DNA of 64,000 bases from Batkoa obscura (taxonomy: Eukaryota; Entomophthoromycota; Entomophthoromycetes; Entomophthorales; Batkoaceae). The stretch's first letter is position 1; every line of letters starts with the position of its first letter. The notes below the pieces were generated by a model. It had not been told where the DNA came from. It ran no database searches and saw only the letters and a program-made list of their open reading frames with translations. Below, piece after piece: positions 32,227 to 44,350 of this stretch. Position numbers and translations under genes: made by a program. The DNA is taken from assembly GCA_030770535.1 (NCBI GenBank), contig JASVEC010000015.1:1040916-1104915 (forward strand). The letters are read 5' to 3'.

Positions 32227-33971
32227 ATGTCTGAAATAAAACAAACTTCGCAGCCTGCTGACAGTGTAAAAGGGGAGGAAAGCGGCAATTTTTTTATAAG
32301 GTTATTACAAAAACATTATGGTCGTGTATATCTTGAAAAGAGTGAAAAACAAATTTTGCGAGAAAAATATTTGATACCAAATGTGATATCATTCAACCGT
32401 TGGTTTTTATTCCCTGCTTCTGTTTTATTACAGTTCTGCTGTGGTTCTCTATATGCTTGGTCTGTTTATAATACCCCCATCGATAAATATATCTATGGCT
32501 ATGATGCTAGTAATTTTGCTTTTATATTATTATTATTGTTATTCACTTTGTTATAGAAATGGCCCCAATCACTTTTTATATTGCTGTAGGTTTCTTTGGC
32601 TTTAGTACTGCTGTTATGGGCCCATGGTTAGAAAGAAAAGGACCTTTATTATCTGGATTGACAGGAACTTCTCTTTTTTTCTTAGGAAACTTGTTAACTG
32701 GTTTGGCTCTTTATGTTAGACAAATATGGTTAGTTTATGTAGGTTATGGAGTAATAGGTGGTTTTGGTTTAGGATTATGTTATATTACCCCAGTTTCTGC
32801 TTTACAAAAATGGTTTCCAGATAAGCGTGGTTTAGGTTCAGGCTTTGCTGTATGTGGATTTGGTGCAGGATCAATTGTTACTGCATTAATTCCTTTACCT
32901 TTAATTAGTGCTGTTGATTTACCTCTAACATTTGTTATTATGGGTTCTTGCTTCTTTGTTTTAATGGTATTAGCATCCTCTGTATTACGTACCCCGCCAC
33001 CAGGCTATATTGTCAATGGCTTAGATATTTATGGTAAAAAAGTAGGACAAGAAGCAAATGACGTTGTTGGCGAAAGCTTTGATCCAAATATTGTTAAAAT
33101 TGAAGAAAATAAGCAAATCGTTAAACCTGCGCCCAGTTTAATAGAGTTGAGCTTGATTGATTCATTGCTTAGTAGAGAGTTCCGTTTAATGTATGCCGTA
33201 TTTTTTGCAAATGCTGTTTTTGGATTAGTAGTTATATCAAGATTATCTAATATGATTACGGATATATTTGGTCAACCTAAAGAAGTAGCTGCTCAAATCG
33301 TATCTGTTAATGGGGGATTTAATTTATTTGGTAGATTGTTTTTTAGTATTTTGTCTGATTATGTAGGACGTAAATGGTGTTATGTAATTATGATAAGTTT
33401 CCAACTGATCATTTTGGGTTGCTTTTCTACTATGTTAGAACACCAAGCTTATTGGGCTTTTGTTGTTACTATGTGGATTCTAACTGCTTGTTATGGTGGT
33501 GGTTTTGGTGTTATTCCTGCCTTTTTAACTGATATGTTTGGACCAAGTAATATTGGAGCATGTCATGGGTAAGTGCTTTCATGTCTACATCCTTATTTTA
33601 TATTAAATGTTTTTTATAGTGTCATTTTAACTGCTTGGTCCTTAGCTGGTGTTGGTGGTGGTTTAGTTTTCACAGCTGTGTTTAATCATCTTCTTGCTGT
33701 TGGATACACTTCTAAAGATTTGCCTCCATATACTTACAATGTGTGGTGGATCTTTGCCATTGTTACTATTGGTTGGTTTACTTTGTTCTTCTTACGCGTG
33801 TCGCTTCAAGACCGCTTACTTCCAAAGAAAGAAGGTGAATTAATAAGATTACGGGTTGCTACTTATGTTATAAGAGTCTATCATAAACCTGGGTTTAAAG
33901 TTGAGGTTCTTAAAAAGGCTCAGTTTGATCAAGAATGGCAAGAATACCTTACTTCAAAAAATAATAGCTAA
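32227..33971 (+). CDS. MFS transporter, oxalate/formate antiporter (OFA) type (548 aa, 3 exons)
   Basis: Exons 32227-32509, 32557-33568 and 33620-33971 join in phase across 47- and 51-nt introns. It is a plasma- or organelle-membrane permease of about 12 helices. Motifs include GPWLERKGPLLSG after helix 2, GFGLGLCYITPVSALQKWFP followed by RGLGSGF (helices 4-5), a central hydrophilic loop (about 285-325) and SDYVGRKWC between helices 8 and 9. These fit the OFA branch of the major facilitator superfamily, whose known substrates are small carboxylates such as oxalate, formate and lactate; the substrate here is unknown. The N-terminus is cytosolic with no signal peptide. Its 3' end faces that of the ArfGAP gene with a MITE between. 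Confidence 0.82.
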
Positions 33972-34033
33972 ATAGTTAATAATCATTTACCTTCTCATAA
34001 TTCATAATAAAGTTAATATTTTTATATCTAAAT

Positions 34034-34128
34034 GGGGATGTATTTTTTCTAAGAATTTTACTAAAAATTTTTCCACTCAAATAGCATCTGAAAAATGGAA
34101 AAAATAATGAAGGCAAAGAAAACAGTCC
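34034..34128 (+). mobile_element. MITE copy 22 between two convergent genes
   Basis: Starts GGGGATGTATTTTTTCTAAG, ends AACAGTCC. The duplication is AAAT (34030-34033 and 34129-34132). It fills most of the 193-bp gap between the MFS and ArfGAP stop codons. Confidence 0.92.
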
Positions 34129-34164
34129 AAATTTTAAAATTATTAAAACTGAGTAAATTTTATT

Positions 34165-35966
34165 TTATAATAAATCTAACAAATCATTATCAATATTATT
34201 ATTGTTTGTAGTATTAGCACTTGAATTGTTACTAGTGCTTTTAGTTGTAGAAGGTTTAAAGTCTTTAAACGGGTCTAAATTTGCAAAAGCGTTGCTAAGG
34301 TTGTTCATGTTGTTATCCTTATTCTGCTTTGTGCTATTATTATTATTAAATAACCCAGTGGTAGAGTTATCGAAAAGATTCTAAACAATTGTTAACATAA
34401 AATAAAATTTGGTATAATATAACTTACTGAAGACGTTTGATGTGTATTCATAGTTGTAAAGGAACCAAAGTTATTATTATTATTGTTTCCGAATGAAAAA
34501 TCTAATTCAGATAAATTTGAGTTATTATTATTAAAGGTATTTAAATTCGAGTGAAAACCATTTCCAACATTAGCAGAATTGATGTTAGTACTTGCATAGC
34601 CAAAGGAAGTATTATTCATATGGTTGTTCATGTTTATATTGCCCATATTCATACTATTCATTCATATCATATTCATATTCATATTGTTACCCATATTCAT
34701 ATTGTTACCCATATTCATATTGTTACATATTGTTACCATATTCATATTAACACTATTATTCGTCTGTGTATTGCTGCTAAATAGTGACATAATATAATCT
34801 TTATCATTCTTCTTTTCTTCACTTTTGACAGCGTTCTTATTTGAATCTACAATGAACATAAATTAATATATTTAAAATATAACCATCAAAAATCAATTTA
34901 CCTTCATTCACAGCTGTGCTTTGATTACTGTTACTTGAAGGGGGTGGAGGAAAAGAAAAGTCTCCAAAATCATCCATTGGGTTTTTATCACTTTTAGTAA
35001 CTTTTGATGGTGCTGCAGGAGTAGCTTGGTCAAAATCACCAAATAGGTCTATTTCTGGTTTAGGACTTATGATGTTGTCTTTTAATCCTAAAACGGCACT
35101 GGCTTTAGAAGAAGGCTTGTTATTAAATTTATCAGAAGCGGTGTTGACTAATATCTCGATGGCTCTTTCAATGGATCCTTTAGCCTCTTTTAATGCCATA
35201 AGGTTTTGTCTTTCATTATCAAACCCCATGGCCTTTAATTGTACTAAGCGTGGATCGTTTTTGTTACTGTTGCTACTTGAAGCATCATTTCCATTTAACT
35301 TATCTTCAACTAATAGCGAAATAGCTGCGTTTACGTTTAATTTTGTGCGTATAAGTGCCCTCCTATTACGTTCAATATCTTTAAACCCCATATCGTACAT
35401 GCTTTTAACAGCAATACTCATTGCTTTATCATTATCATTTAGCGTATCGGGATTGGAAGCCTAAATTAACGATATATTAATAATAATAAAACTGCACTAT
35501 ATATCTCTATTACTTGACCCCCAGGTTTAAAAAACCTTTTCTTTTCATATTTATCTCTAATATACTGTTCCATACCATCATCATCATTAGGTACAGGTCT
35601 ACTCTTTGCTTGATATAAATAAAGTTCGTTTACTTTAGTGTTTCCCCATTTTTCCATATTCTCAATTTGGTCATCTTTCCAAGAATCTAAACTTATACTC
35701 TTGACTTTACTGATATGAGTGCCCATACGACGATGTATACCCCCACATCTTATACATAAAAAACAACCAATGTTAAATGAGGCCCAACGAGGCCCTATTA
35801 TAGAGTAGAGTTAGATTTGATAATAATTCAATAGTTAGCATTTATCATTACCATTAGCACCACAATCACAACAGGCGCTATTTCCAGGCTGCTTGACTAA
35901 AGTCAATAATTTACGTTCATTGATTTCTTGTTGCTTTTTTGCTTCCTTGCTTGATAATGAAGCCAT
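34165..35966 (-). CDS. ArfGAP-UBA-UBA protein with clathrin box (529 codons if the in-frame TGA is read through)
   Basis: Exons: 35852-35966, 35514-35794, 34902-35460, 34428-34846 and 34165-34380, all in phase. Residues 1-132 form an ArfGAP domain that triggers GTP hydrolysis on Arf. Its zinc finger is C-x2-C-x16-C-x2-C (CCDC...CIRC), and the arginine finger lies in GIHRRMGTHISKVKS. Two UBA domains follow at about 146-185 (SMYDMGF...) and 202-238 (LKAMGF...). The rest is Pro-, then Asn/Met-rich low complexity, ending NDLLDLL, a clathrin-box motif. The order resembles yeast Gts1, though with two UBAs. An in-frame TGA at codon 380 (34662-34664) lies in a tandem Met-Asn repeat. Either the protein really ends there or the repeat has mutated; the same frame continues open with matching composition and correct splicing to the clathrin box. 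Confidence 0.8.
34665..34745. repeat. Tandem repeat coding Met-Asn in the ArfGAP gene
   Basis: About three near-perfect copies of an 18-bp unit (ATTCATATTGTTACCCAT on the plus strand) encode NMNMGN on the minus strand. The in-frame TGA lies at its edge, so slippage is a likely cause. Confidence 0.75.
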
Positions 35967-36124
35967 ATTTTTATTTTATAATTTAAAAAGATTCTTTTTA
36001 AAATTGGCGTGTTGTCATTTAATTTGACCTTAGCCAATAAAATAGTTCCAGATTAGTTAAATTTAATTTTATAGTGACAATAAGACAGCTTAAAATTGTT
36101 TTCATAATAGACAATTCCTTGTAT

Positions 36125-36330
36125 AGCACTTTGAAATGGTTGGGTCAAAAAGCCAGGCACTTTTTAAGTCCTAATATGGACTTTCTATATGTTTATTTAA
36201 AATAATGCTTAGTATAGTTGTACTACCTATAGGTTGAGATTTAAGTTAGAATTTTAAATATAATTTCATTATAGCACATATGGACTTAAAAGGTCCTTGG
36301 TTTTTGGACTTAATCATTTCAGAAAATGCC
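36125..36330. repeat. Long imperfect inverted repeat (fold-back or unknown MITE)
   Basis: The left arm (about 36127-36180) contains TGAAATGGTT, GTCAAAAAGCCAGG and TTTTTAAGTCC. The right arm (about 36274-36330) contains these in reverse complement: GGACTTAAAA, CCTTGGTTTTTGGAC and AATCATTTCA. Arms are about 55 bp around a loop of about 90 bp. It shares no terminus with the GGGG family. It lies between the IPO9 stop and the ArfGAP start. Confidence 0.6.
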
Positions 36331-36532
36331 ATAAGATAGACTTAGTAAAAAAAGTAAATTCTAAACTCAGACCATTAGGTAAGATCAAATTTATCCTAAC
36401 TTTGAGCAGAACTATAAATGAATAACTTATTTAAAAAAACTTCTCACATTTTAATATTAATAAAAAAGTATAAATAAATCAAAATTTAATATAATGAAAA
36501 TTATGTTAATAGCCTAAGTGTTAGCAAATCTT

Positions 36533-39500
36533 TTATTGAAGAGATCTAAGAGTTTCTTGATCGGTCTTTTCTAATAAGGTTGCATAGTGCTGTAGGTTAC
36601 CCGTATTATTAGATATACCTGCCTTGAAAAGTTCACCAAGGTATTCCTAAGTTAAATTTTGTTAAAAATAGTTGATTATAGTTTAATCAAACTTACCTTC
36701 AATTCAAATTTATAAAGTGGATCATGTTTGAAGTGTTCTTCATCTTCATTTCTTCCATAGTCAAAGTCTAATTTAATAATTTAATGCTTTATTACATATA
36801 ATTAAATATTGAATTTTATTACCCGATAAATAATTGCCATCATCCTCGTCAACATCTTGCCATTCACTTTCCTAAAAAAAAGTTAAATATTTTATTTTTC
36901 ATTCAAATCAAAGCTACTTCTTGAGTATATAAAGGATTTGCTTCTGTAGTATAAGCATCATTACGATAATCTGCTATGAGGAGGGTAAGTATTTTAGCAG
37001 ATGCGGGCAACATAGTATAGTGTTCACCAGCTAATAAACTAATAAGTAAATTTTATAATAATTGATAATCAAATAACTTACTCGCTCTAGTTTGAGATCT
37101 AGTAATAATTTCTAAAATAGATAAATATAAATAATAAAGAATAGTAATGATTGATTTACTTCCTGGGTTGATATCAATTAACTTCCATTTACATTTGAGC
37201 GTATCCAATCGTGGGTCATTTTTAACAAAGATTTGAGCAAGCGCATAAGCACTTTTAAAGCAGTCAATTATAATTACATCATTTAAAATCAAATTACCTT
37301 AATTTGATTTGAAAGTAGCCTGAGAAAGAATCATGATTCTCTAACCATATTGTCAATGCTTGTACTTTAGGGCAATGGTTAGGAGATGTTTCCTCAAAAA
37401 GGAAATCCAAGATCACATCTAAATGGGTTCGACATAATTGAGCAATCACCATAATAAAATCCTGTCTTAACATTTGAGACTTGGTAGTAATTAATCGAGC
37501 TACAAGTGGGGTCAGTAGGTTTTTAAGGTATGGGATGGTAGCTTCTGTATTCTAATAAAAATATAAATAATACTTAATGAAAAATTAATAACCCAGCTAC
37601 CTTTAACAATAAAGTTAAGATTAAAGTACCACAATACATAATAGCACCCTCATCCTCTGGGAGAGCATTATTTAATAATGTAGACACATAATTAATAATA
37701 TAAGTCAGTCCATTTTGACCATTATGTTCCCTAAGATATTAAGATAATTTGAGTTATTATTATATTAATCCTTACCAAGAAATGATTTGATTTAAATCCA
37801 TGATAATAAGATTCTTCAAAAACTCTTGAACACATAATTCTAAATCCTGATCTTTTTTGCCAATACAAGAGAGTACAGGTAATAATAGATTAGCAACAAA
37901 TCCTTGTGGTAGTGGGGATGGTCCTCCTTCTATAAGGCTTGAAAAAGTATCAACTACACACTAAAATAAAGTTAGAGACTTTTGATTTGATTAAAATAAA
38001 ATAATACTGAAAGTATTTGTGTATTAGCAGATGGATCTGAAAGTATCTTAACTAAAGGAGGTACAATGCTTGAAACCAACAATGGGTATACTTCTGTATT
38101 ACCAGCAAGCTCTTTAATAACTTCTCTCACTAAAAGAGCAGTATAGGTATCTAATAGATCTCAATTAATGTTGTGATATAAAACCTGCAATATGATTACC
38201 TTCTGTTGAATGAATCCAGGTTTCAAGTAATTTTGGTATGAAAAATTGAGAGTATTTTACGGTTATTTCTGGGGAAATCTAAAACATATTATAACATAAT
38301 TTTTAGTACTAAAACGTATTTACTTTGATAATTGATGACCAAGTTTCAAGAAGAAGATTTAAAATCTCGCCCTTACATTTGGATGAAATAGAGCACGTAG
38401 ATTCAAATAGATCATGTGCAATTGGGATAAGCAAGTTCTTGCTTAATGTAGAGCAGAAACTAAACAGAAATCTTATTAATTTTTAGCTCTTCAAATTACT
38501 ATAGAATTACTTTGATACTGCTTTTAACCCCGAAATATTAACCAAAATTGAAGTAGCATTCTTCATCATATTAATCGAATGATTTAAACATTGTAATGCA
38601 AGATCTTGAGGAAGAATAGATCCGTATTGTGAAGCAAATACAAATGCACGTCCTTGTGCTATTGGAAATTCTAAAAATAAATTAAAATTAAAGTATTATA
38701 AGTTATACAAAATTACCATTTAAGGTCATAAGAGGTAGTACAACAGTACTAAAGAAAGTACCAATATCAAATGGTTTTGATTCTTTGTTTGAATCATATG
38801 TTTCAATGATATCGTATGAGCCACTACCAATTAAAGATACACAAGATTCGATAATAAGCCACCTAAAAAGTTTAGTGGTTTATTTTTTAATAGTAAAATA
38901 TTACCAGTTGGAATTTCCAGCTTGTCTTTGTGCTGTGGCAGCTTGAATATGAGCCCCACATGCGGACGACAATTCAGAATACTTTGAGCACCATAGATTC
39001 CTATCAAATGCTAAACTAATAAAAAAAAATCATGATATAAAAATTGCGTTACGTTGCACAAATCCATGGCAGTTAATCTTATACTATAGTTAATATATTC
39101 ATCATCTTCATCAATAGCAAATTTATTTGGATCTTCTTCCCATTCTTCAACCTAAAAAAGATTTAATTGACTAATAGATCAATACACGTTCTTGTCTTAC
39201 CTGTACAGAAGTAACCTGATGCAACTTGAAGATAACCCAAAATATACGAGATAACGAAATAGGTTCTTGAGTCAAAGCATCTTTTGCAGACTTGTTTTTT
39301 TTGGAGCTTAAAGTAGTAAAGAAATCAAAAGCAGGATAAATGAAGTCCTCAAACTTATTATCCCTATCTTCTCCTCCTTCATCAGAATTGGATTTAACAT
39401 ACCAACTTTCCGGTAACTCATTGCCATAAACTTCACTTATTACATAAGCATCGCTTATCTTTTCAAGTGCGGATAATATCAAATTTGCAAAATGAGCTTC

Positions 39501-40595
39501 TTTTCCAAGTAACTGTCGGGGGAAATAGTCCATGGTATATTGTAATGCCTTTATAAATTATTATTATTGTATTTAAACCTTGTTTACTTAACTTACAATA
39601 ACTATTTGTACTAGTAATCCAATAGTAACATTATTAATTTCACAGTTAGTTAAAACATTTGAAAAGTATTCTAACCAACTAGGAAAAATAGGTGCTAAAA
39701 GAGTTTGCTCAAAGTCTGGATTTTCTTCTTTTACCGTGTTGATCATATAAATCATGCCTGAAAAAACTTCCACGGCATACATCCTAGTTTGATAAGAAAA
39801 CCCCTAAATAAATGTTTTAGGTAAAAAAAACTTTCAATTTATAATCGTATTTACATTGTCACTTGAAGCTATTTTAAAAAGCTCTGGAAATAAAATTGGC
39901 CCAACCGAGCCTATCTGTTGGTCTGATAAATCCTTATCCACAAAATCTAAAAAGGAGTTATTAAATAGCTTAAGAATAATGCAGTATATTTTTACAAGAA
40001 AAAACTTTCATTCCTCCATTGACAGCTAATCTATCTCCTTTGGCAATAAGCTGTAATAAAAGGTCAATAAAATTACTCCATTCTTCTGGCCAGTCAAAGT
40101 GGGCAATCTTAGCTACAATCAAAGCCTTTATATATTAGATGTTATGCTTTGAACTTTAATTTAAAAATTTCTTACAGCAACAGCACGGACTTTATAAATG
40201 TTTGAAGAAAGAGTATGAAAGGATAGCTCTCTAACAATAGATTTAACATTATCTGGAGGCATAGGCTCAGAAAAATAATCAGCACTTTTGGACCAATGTT
40301 TATTGATATAATTTTTTAGCGTTACACCAGCAGACTTTGTAAAAAAGTTAATTTATTCTCTATTTTTGCTTTAAATTACTTGTCTTATTCCAGCTTCACA
40401 TTCATTACTTGACAAGATCTTTGCTAATGCTCCTGCAAACTCTAAGGTTTCATTTAGTTGGCTCTTATTAAATCTTATTCATCTCTTACCCAAATTATTA
40501 TCTTCTAGTTCTGTTAATTTTTGAGTGGCAGCGTTTCGAATGGCATTATCACTTGATAAAGACTCGGACAAAATTAAATATACAGCTTGTTCCAT
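36533..40595 (-). CDS. IPO9: Importin-9/Kap114-type karyopherin beta (about 23 exons)
   Basis: The start MEQAVYLILSESLSSDNAIR is at 40595. Exon 2 follows across a 47-nt intron (EFAGALAKIL), then SAGVTLKNYINKHWS, the classic importin-beta N-terminal pattern in which the adapter binds Ran-GTP and cargo through HEAT repeats. The tail, assembled from small exons, reads ESEWQDVDEDDGNYLSDFDY, then DPLYKFELKEYLGELFKAG, and matches the acidic Kap114/IPO9 C-terminus (consensus WED...YLSD...DP...YL). About 22 introns of roughly 40-53 nt can be placed from GT...AG pairs, giving a protein near 1,000 residues. Long exons include 39588-39782 and 39171-39533. Known cargoes of the family are histones H2A-H2B and TBP. 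I did not verify the phase of every middle exon. Confidence 0.8.
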
Positions 40596-41145
40596 CTTAT
40601 AAATTGATTAAATTATTGAATGTTATTCGTTATTCGTTATTTGTTAAGCGATTACTTTTGATTTTCTATATTCTCTTTAGGATTATTGAATACTTTCAAA
40701 AAGTAGTTGAATTCATTTAATTTGATTTTTTTTGATTTTCTAAAAAGCCAATCATTATTGGAATTCTTCATTAAAAATTTTATTATGAACTAAGATAATT
40801 ATTGGCATAGATTATAAATTATAGGCTATAGACCATATTGTAAGATAAAATAAATAAGATCAGAATATATAAAAAGACTAATGATACTAACAATTTGATT
40901 TAGAGTCCCAAATAAAGAGGTACACTAACAAACTTTATTTTTAAAGTTGAAAGATACTATTACACTCTCTTAAATTGATTCTAAAGTATTTTGAGTTTAA
41001 AAAAGTAATGAATAAATAGTAAAAACAAGGGCTTTAAGTCTATATAATATTGTATAGCAAAATAAAAAATAAACTACTGATGCTTTATTCAAATGATGAA
41101 TTTAAAAAACCATTTAGCTAGATAAATGTATTCAATATAGTTCCA
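40596..41145. other. Intergenic region upstream of IPO9 and downstream of CWC21
   Basis: This 550-bp region contains no gene. A tandem TTATTCGT-like duplication lies at about 40622-40640; otherwise nothing is seen. Confidence 0.45.
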
Positions 41146-42163
41146 CTAATTTCTTTTTGGAGAAGGAGATTTATAAGAGCCTCTACGATAGTTACCTCTA
41201 GGTGAGCCAAGAGGAGTATGGGGTTTTGAGTTATATTTCTCTCTTGATTCAGGTTCAGGTGAAGGAGTAGGAGAATACCTTTTAAAATGCTTAACCTGTG
41301 GATTTCTTTCTTTAGCTTCGCCATCTACACTTTCCTTTCTTTCATGAATAGTTTCAGCCTCTTTCCCAGAACGTGATTCAGGCTCAGTATCAGCTTTCTT
41401 GTATGTAGGTTCCCTTTCATATTCTCTTCGATTGTCTCTTCGATTGTCTCTACGATCATATCCTCTATCATCTCTTCGGTTATCTCTCCAATCGCTTCTT
41501 CTATCATCCCTTCGATTACGTCTTCTATCATCTCTTATATATTCTCTTCTAAACTCCCTTCTATCACCTCTCCTATTATCTTTTCCATAGTCATAATCAT
41601 TCTCCCTGTCCATATCACGGTAATTCACCTCACGCCTAGTAGGTTCCACAATTTCTTTAACTTCTTCTTGCTCTTGATCCAAAGGTTTGTCTACATCCAA
41701 GTCATCTTCTTTAATTCCAAGAGCCTTCATCATAGTTTTATTTTGCTTCAATTTTGCCTCAGCAAGCTTATGAACTTCATGCGCTTCAATATGCTTTTGA
41801 TCATTTTTTGTTAATCCTCTATCAAACTCTTTCAACAACTTTTGTCGAAGTGCATCTACTTTATCATCGATATCCTCTTCCTCAAGACTATAAACTATTA
41901 TAAAACAACCAAAGTTAAGAAAATAAAACTCACCCTTCATCCTCAAGCTCGACTCGCAACTCCATGCACTCTACTTCAATCTTTCTCTTTTTTTCATGCA
42001 AAAGAATCTCTTTATCTGGCTTACGATTAGGTAATAAGGTTGAATTGCTATTTTCTTCACTATCCTCTCGCTTGCTCCTTGGTTTCACATTCGATAGATT
42101 CTTCACTACATACCCGTTTGTGCCTGATCCTCGTGCTGTGTTTAAACCTATTCCATTATACAT
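41146..42163 (-). CDS. CWC21: CWC21/Cwf21, spliceosomal protein (323 aa, 2 exons)
   Basis: Exon 1 is 41934-42163 and exon 2 is 41146-41887, across a 46-nt intron that starts GTGAGT. The N-terminus [18 protein letters not shown] is the invariant start of the Cwc21/SRRM2 family, which binds Prp8 and Snu114 near the spliceosome catalytic centre. The cwf21 domain follows the splice ([20 protein letters not shown]). Residues about 160-260 are an Arg/Asp-rich run (RRDDRR, DRRDNRR), followed by Ser-Pro and Ser-Arg dipeptides, ending KSPSPKRN. The yeast protein is only about 135 residues, so this longer charged tail is more like SRRM2. In a genome with so many minute introns this splicing factor is fitting company. 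Confidence 0.88.
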
Positions 42164-42506
42164 TTTAAAATGATATTGAAGTTAAATCAAAAATGTAAAA
42201 AATTAAATACTGTTTTGGGCTTAAAAGGAGCATTTTAATCTGTTTGCAACTTTTGAATTTGATCAAGTGATTAGAATGTGCAGTTTTTTTGAGGACCAAG
42301 TTTTTTGGTCAACATGTTGGCTTTAAAGCTTCTTAGCTAAATTAAAATTGTTTAAAAATGATATCTCAAACTCACATTCAACAGTATTTTATTTACAGCT
42401 GTTAAAACTCTTTTTAAGGTAGTCAGTGACAGTTTTTATGGTCAAAATATTTGTCTAGCTGATTTTATTAAAGCTTAATCTTTATGTTTGACAGGATTTT
42501 AACATA
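42164..42506. other. Upstream region of CWC21
   Basis: No gene. A short palindrome with GACCAAG...TTGGTC lies at about 42293-42310. The rest is unremarkable AT-rich sequence. Confidence 0.4.
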
Positions 42507-42510
42507 ATAT

Positions 42511-42608
42511 GGGAATGTATTTTTGTATTTGAGAATTTTACTAACAAATTTTCTGCTCAAATAGCATTTAAAAGATGGAAAAAGGAATGAAGCCAAAAAA
42601 TCATCCCC
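42511..42608 (+). mobile_element. MITE copy 23
   Basis: Starts GGGAATGTATTTTTGTATTT, ends TCATCCCC. ATAT lies at 42507-42510 and 42609-42612. Confidence 0.92.
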
Positions 42609-43020
42609 ATATTTTACTCTTAAATGGTAAAAATATTTGAAAAAGAGTTGTGACAGCTTTATCAAACTACTTTTATTAACAAAGTTAGACTATAAATAAA
42701 TCTAATAATAAAATTTATAAAAAACAGCAAGGCACTATATAAGTGGCCAATTTATCTTATAAAAATACTATTTTTTTTAAATGCTTGCTTACATTCTGAA
42801 TTCTAAACTGCTGGAAAAGTGATTAAAATATTGATTAAAGTAAATTATTATACCAATTTTTAAAGCTAGAGTTAAATAACTATTAAAGCACAATAAAAAA
42901 CTAAAAATTTATAAGAAATTAAAATAATTTATGTTTAATAAATTACTGTTTTTGTTTTATTGCTTATTTTATAACATTTTAAACATATCATATATTTTAG
43001 AAAAAATTGATTAAATATTT

Positions 43021-43119
43021 GGGGATGTATTTTTGTATTTAAGGATTTTACTAATAATTTTCCCGCTGAGATAGCGCTTAAAAGATGGAAAAGTAATGAG
43101 CCCAAAAAAAAACACCCTC
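43021..43119 (+). mobile_element. MITE copy 24
   Basis: Starts GGGGATGTATTTTTGTATTT, ends AACACCCTC. The duplication is ATTT (43017-43020 and 43120-43123). Confidence 0.92.
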
Positions 43120-43457
43120 ATTTGCTTATGTTTAAAAAATAAAGATTCTTATATAGCTATTGCAATTTTAGTGACTGCTGTAGCAGTAATTTTATAGTCA
43201 AATTATTATTTGTAAAAGCATTTCGAAGCTTAATCCTTATTTTAAACAGTGTTGGTTTTAAAATATTTAAATATTGATCAATGAAGTAAGCATATTGCTT
43301 TAATTTCAATTATTAATTTAAACCCTTGAAACTTTATATCACTTAAGACATTAAATGAAATTTATCAAAAATTTCTATTTTCATTTAAATTGTATTTGAA
43401 GCTTTTGGCATTATCATATAGGCTTAACCCGTAAAGCACAAACCCACTCCATCATAT

Positions 43458-43553
43458 GGGGATATATTTTTGTATTTAAGAATTTTATTAACAATTTTTC
43501 CACTCAAATAGTGCTTAAAAGATGGAAAAAGTAATGAAACCAAAAACATCGCC
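43458..43553 (+). mobile_element. MITE copy 25
   Basis: Starts GGGGATATATTTTTGTATTT, ends ACATCGCC. ATAT lies at 43454-43457 and 43554-43557. It lies about 0.9 kb upstream of OLE1. Confidence 0.92.
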
Positions 43554-43557
43554 ATAT

Positions 43558-44350
43558 TATGAATGAATCACTGTTATATTTGCTGTTGTAATCTGTTTCT
43601 TGAACACAACATCGATCTTTTTATAGAAGATTAGAACATCCCCTTATTCTAAATAGTTTAAGAATAAACACTATTACAATATAATGGTTTTTTTATATAA
43701 TTTGCTTCTGTCTGAGAATCATGTATAATGATCATAATATTAATAGGGTCTAAAACCAATTTTAATAATCAAGGAAAATAAATGAAATTTTAAAAATCAA
43801 GTTGGCTTAATGGAAAATTACAATAAATTACCCCTAGCCTATTTTTCCTTTACGTTAGCTGGTAATAAAATTATTATCTGAAAGTGAACTAATTTTATTC
43901 ATCCTTATTACCATAAAAGGTAAAGTGAATTTTTGGTATTTGAGAATAAAAAGCAATGTGGTAAACAACTCAAATACAGTAGCTATTATTTTACAGATAA
44001 AACAGTGCTTTAATGGAGTCCGTAGGAACATATTGACGAAATGTTGTATTTAACTTTCATGAGCATTAAAAGACTTACGGACTTGTTAATAGCTATGGGT
44101 GTGTTAATCTACTTTATCAATAGATAAAAAAAGTGATAAATTATTATCTAGAATAGCCAAGCTAAACATTTGAAGAAAATTTGAGATCTTTGCCAATAGT
44201 ATACAGCTAGTAAAGGATTACGAACGCTCAGCTGCTTTATTACTCTAGCCTTCGTTTTTATCTGGAGTTTAGTTGAAGCTTTATAGTCTCAGTATAACTA
44301 TTTTAGTGTACAAGGTTATGTCTAAGAATAGTAGTTTCTATTGTAAAATA
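43558..44350. other. Distal upstream region of OLE1
   Basis: No gene or repeat is recognised; regulatory sites cannot be singled out beyond those listed next. Confidence 0.4.

Noticed and set aside
34551-34784. His/Ile-rich plus-strand frame at the Met-Asn repeat
   Set aside because: Antisense reading of the tandem repeat in the ArfGAP gene.
41399-41590. 63-codon Ser/Leu-rich frame on the plus strand
   Set aside because: Antisense shadow of the Arg/Asp-rich repeat in CWC21.
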